NCBI RefSeq assembly: GCF_000003815.2
Contig: NW_023365701.1
Location: 481,318-504,810, forward strand
From: Branchiostoma floridae
Taxonomy: Eukaryota > Chordata > Leptocardii > Amphioxiformes > Branchiostomatidae
Direction of reading: 5' to 3'
DNA: 23,493 nt
Of the stretch, positions 20,700 through 23,493 are shown piece by piece. Every line of letters begins with the position of its first letter. Positions within the stretch are counted from its first letter, which is position 1. The position numbers and the translations under genes were made by a program. The notes beneath the pieces were generated by a model that made no database searches, had not been told where the DNA came from, and saw nothing but the letters and a program-made list of their open reading frames with translations.

Positions 20700-22029
20700 T
20701 AAAAAAATGATACTGAATATCAGTTTGAAGGTTTGTTTGTTCATGATCTGGGCTTCAAACGCAAACGTGTCACATGTTAATCTGACCGGAAAGGAACATT
20801 GGCAATAATTCTTTTATTTTGAATGGGTGGGTCACTTTCCGTTCGCAGCCAGGGGCTGGATTGCCAGCCGCTTACAATAGGCAGAGCAAGGGTCTGGATC
20901 GGGGGAACGACTGAAATAAAAAGTCGCAAACGAGATACGGCCCACTATGATACCCCTTTAGGTGCAGTTTAAGTATTCTAGGGGCCCTAGAATCATTGGA
21001 CAAAGAAATAAGCTACGTGGGAGAGAGGACGAAAGGGGTTACTCTCGTTGGGATTCTAGGGGCTTTGTTGGCCTTATCAGAACATTTGTAAGATTTAGGA
21101 GCTTTCTGGTACATTATTGTTTCCGACCAACAATGTTAGTGGAGTTAACACAGAATATGTGTGTGTGTGGGGGGGGGGGGCATACTAGGGGCCTTCATTG
21201 GGGTTCCTGATTGCGCTACATACACAACATGACACTATTTGAGTTGAAATCTGTTTCTGATGCTTTTCCCGGACATCACTACAGCCAGACAATTGATTCC
21301 GTCTGCCCAAAAAGGCCATAGGGCCCCATACGTGTATCATAGTCTATGTAACGCTGTGGTCAGTTTTATTTCTTAAATGCTGCTTATATGCTGGGGTAGT
21401 TTATAGTAGTAGAAGCTTGGACATTAGAGGATTGTTATTTCTAGGAGTAACTGATTGAGGGTAAGAAAGACTTGTACATTTGTAATGTGGTCTTCTAAGT
21501 TTTAAAAACGATGGAATTGAAATTCATGTTAACGCAATGGTTATATTCGAAGAATCACACTGTGGTAATTTATCAATGTCATGAATACAAGTACCTTCCT
21601 ACTTACATGGCTAGTCCCTTGACCTCCAGGGCAAGGAATGAATGAAGATAGCCAAGAACATATAATGTATTCAGGTTGTAAGCTGTTTATACGACCCTGA
21701 CCAGTGTGTATAATCCTCCAACTGCTGGAAATAGTTGTTTTGTTGACAATAAGTTAATATATTTGCTAGGTTTGATTCTACTTGCACATTTGCCCAATTT
21801 CTTACGCCTATTTCGGCCATCGGATGTCTAGTAGAGGTTAAGCAGTATGCAGCTAGCTTATAGCACCAATGCTTATTCTGCCCGGGCTGCCGAACAACAA
21901 CCGCAACCGATACCCCCAAGTCAGCACATGCTTAGGGTGGCATCAGAATGTATGGCAAAAAGGAATTTGCTTGCCGTGCCCCCGATCTATCTAGCCCAGT
22001 AGTACGTACACTGTTTATCATTCTTTACA
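20700..22029. other. Upstream region of the DED gene, no exon identified
   Basis: It contains a perfect palindrome with arms ATTCTAGGG/CCCTAGAAT (20975-20993), related ATTCTAGGGGC strings downstream near 21052, and a TG run leading into a G11-12 run (about 21159-21180). A 5' untranslated exon of the DED gene may lie here or beyond, because the DED exon begins at a splice acceptor. Confidence 0.4.
21159..21180 (+). repeat. TG/poly-G microsatellite
   Basis: A short (TG)n tract runs into an uninterrupted G tract of about eleven bases. It is a candidate for length variation, and the longer frame that crosses it is not considered coding. Confidence 0.7.
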
Positions 22030-22041
22030 GTGTCAACCACC

Positions 22042-22351
22042 ATGGCGTCTACGCAGAGTGACACATCACTAGTCAAGTCTGAGTTATCCCGTCGCAACAA
22101 GCTTTATTCAAAGATAAATGACAATTTATCTGAAAATGAAATAAGAAAATTGCGAGCTATGTTGGTCGCTGATCATCATATTGCCATAGGAAGAATTGAA
22201 AATGCGACGCCACATGAGATCTTTACTATGCTGGAAAATGATAACAAAATTAGTGAAGGAAGTCTTGGATTGCTGAAGGAACTGTTGACAGCCCTTAATG
22301 AATCACGGCTTGCACAAGAAGTTGTTGATTTGGAATTGGAAGAGAGTTCGG
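22042..22351 (+). CDS. Death effector domain protein, first coding exon
   Basis: This exon encodes 103 residues plus one base. The ATG at 22042 lies in CCACCATGG, an ideal Kozak context. The exon starts at 22031 after TTCTTTACAG and ends TTCGG|GTAAGT at 22351, phase 1. Residues about 17-93 fit a DED: helix 1 NKLYSKINDNLS, helix 2 ENEIRKLRAMLV, a hydrophilic turn, PHEIFTMLENDNKIS (helices 3-4, the typical LF..LE position), and GSLGLLKELLTALNESRLAQ (helices 5-6). The tail EVVDLELEESSG is acidic. DED proteins (FADD, initiator caspases, FLIP and many lancelet-specific adaptors) assemble by DED-DED contact in apoptosis and NF-kB signalling. The RxDL motif of tandem-DED chains is not evident (SRLA instead). 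The rest of the protein lies beyond the next introns, so adaptor or caspase status is unknown. Confidence 0.82.
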
Positions 22352-22828
22352 GTAAGTAGACTTCTGTGTTTTCAAAGTTTATGGTTTGCAGCTTATTAGC
22401 ATAATTCAGGAAATTGTGGGTGGCTGTTTATGATATTTGGGGAAGTTTAGTACATCTATAGACACGCAAAAGTAGATACGGTTTTGCTGAACAATTGGCA
22501 TGTAAATATGGTCTAAACTACTATTCAGTTTCTAATGCCTAAACACTCTTGAATGAGTGGACATATTTCCACACTTGCAAGGGTTCTCTACACGTAAAAT
22601 ATAATTGAAATCATTTGTAGAATTAAGTATATCAATTCTTTTGATCAAGTGGAAATGAGAAGGAATAGATTTGAGTGTGTATATATTAATTATATATTGA
22701 ACATCCCATATATGACATCGCCTGTCTATCGTTGTTGAGACATACGGGCACATCGAAATATGCCATAACATCCTCTTTATTAGTAGGAGAGGATGGACTA
22801 TATTACAGTAACTTGAGAGGGACAAGAG

Positions 22829-22900
22829 GTAGGCCTAGTCTGAGAGGCTGGAAAACACGCGACCAGGAAAACATGGAGACTGACACTCAGTTTGAAAGTG
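22829..22900 (+). CDS. Candidate second exon of the DED gene
   Basis: The frame reads GRPSLRGWKTRDQENMETDTQFESG with the G shared from the previous exon, and ends at a strong donor (AGTG|GTAAGT, 22900). Both ends are phase 1, so the exon could be skipped without a frame break. The acceptor is uncertain: AG at 22827-22828 or 22818-22819 both keep the frame, whereas the better-looking ATTACAG at 22808 would bring an early stop. Confidence 0.4.
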
Positions 22901-23466
22901 GTAAGTAATGATGTTTTGGGTTGGAGATCAGACATGCTGTTTAACTGTCTGGGAAAGGAGTCAAAGGACTGATCGAACGATGGTCGTGACGTTGAAAAAA
23001 CTGAGAACTCTAAGTGCAATAACATTAGCGCTTTTTTTCAGGAAAAAGCTTGTTTTGAAGTGGTGATTATACCTCTATCAAACGACTATTCATATATAAT
23101 GTAGATTGATTTCAATGTTGGAAGTTCTGACTCCTACAACACTTTCCTTCATCGTTCATCATCCACTCTTTTAGCTTTCAGAGTAAAATCGGTGTAAAGT
23201 GAACTGTTCAACCCTGGCCCCGTGCTTGTAGACAAAGGCTTGATAGTAATAATGTTCTTTTAGGAGTTAGATAACTTGGACATATACGTTCCCTGACTTC
23301 TATATATATAGATATATAATGATTAAAATAACTGCAATTCTGGTATCAGCTCATGGGGGTGACAAGCAGCTTAGATTGAATGAAATTCTTAGATTCCGCA
23401 TTTCTCCGTTTTTTTGTGGGCACTACAAAATACCCTTTTCACGATAACATTGCTATCTATTTCCAG
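22901..23466. other. Probable intron of the DED gene
   Basis: No other feature was recognised. It contains a TATATATATAGATATATA simple-sequence stretch near 23303-23319. Confidence 0.4.
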
Positions 23467-23493
23467 CAGACGTGTCGCTGTTGCATCATAATC
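23467..23493 (+). CDS. Start of a further DED-gene exon, cut by the window end
   Basis: TATTTCCAG at 23466 is a good acceptor. With the phase-1 G from either upstream exon it reads ADVSLLHHN to the window edge. It is short, so the call rests on the acceptor and phase. Confidence 0.4.

Noticed and set aside
22030-22041. Start of the DED protein at the upstream GTG in frame
   Set aside because: The GTG overlaps the splice acceptor (CAG/TG). The ATG at 22042 has an ideal Kozak context.
1-23493. tRNA, rRNA or CRISPR features
   Set aside because: No cloverleaf, rRNA-like or regularly spaced short-repeat pattern was noticed. The 53-bp repeats are contiguous, without spacers, and belong to the transposon.

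Overview
The window looks like an animal nuclear genome, most likely a lancelet (amphioxus, Branchiostoma). It has short coding exons bounded by GT-AG introns, immune-type domains, and many degenerate palindromic and tandem repeats. The species call is inference from gene content and texture; no database was searched.

Layout. 1-4.5 kb is gene-poor: a divergent copy of a repeat seen again at 15-19 kb (about 1.96-2.36 kb), a cluster of three CCAAT boxes (2.49-2.65 kb), and two palindromic MITE-like elements (2.93-3.1 kb and 4.31-4.44 kb). 4.9-9.73 kb carries the best-supported gene, on the minus strand: twelve phase-consistent exons encoding about 616 residues of a RIPK2-like kinase. It has a glycine-zipper hydrophobic segment at the N-terminal side and a non-RD catalytic loop (HCD); the true 5' end is not found. 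10.78-13.14 kb is a 2.36-kb foldback element with 53-bp tandem repeats in both arms and an exact 8-bp flanking duplication, which suggests a non-autonomous hAT-like transposon. 14.08-14.30 kb holds one minus-strand exon with the N-terminus and P-loop of a guanylate-binding-protein (GBP) GTPase, and 44 bp of its 5' end is duplicated 282 bp away. 14.78-15.02 kb holds a minus-strand exon with one transmembrane helix whose reading frame appears to slip.

15.39-18.8 kb is a three-unit tandem array (about 1.15-1.3 kb per unit) with 13 sequences matching the NF-kB consensus GGGRNNYYCC, nine of them exactly GGGACTTTCC. It also carries five AP-1 heptamers (TGAGTCA), three of them directly beside a kB site. 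19.1-20.5 kb has older degenerate repeats and one weak candidate signal-peptide exon. 22.04 kb to the end is a plus-strand gene starting in a strong Kozak context and encoding a death effector domain (DED), with one or two further candidate exons.

Reading. A RIP-type kinase, a GBP-type GTPase and a DED adaptor are all typical of NF-kB, inflammatory or cell-death signalling. They flank an array dense in canonical kB and AP-1 sites. A local innate-immune module with a repeat-derived regulatory array is the most interesting hypothesis here. Shared regulation is inference; the motifs, exons and repeats are visible in the sequence.
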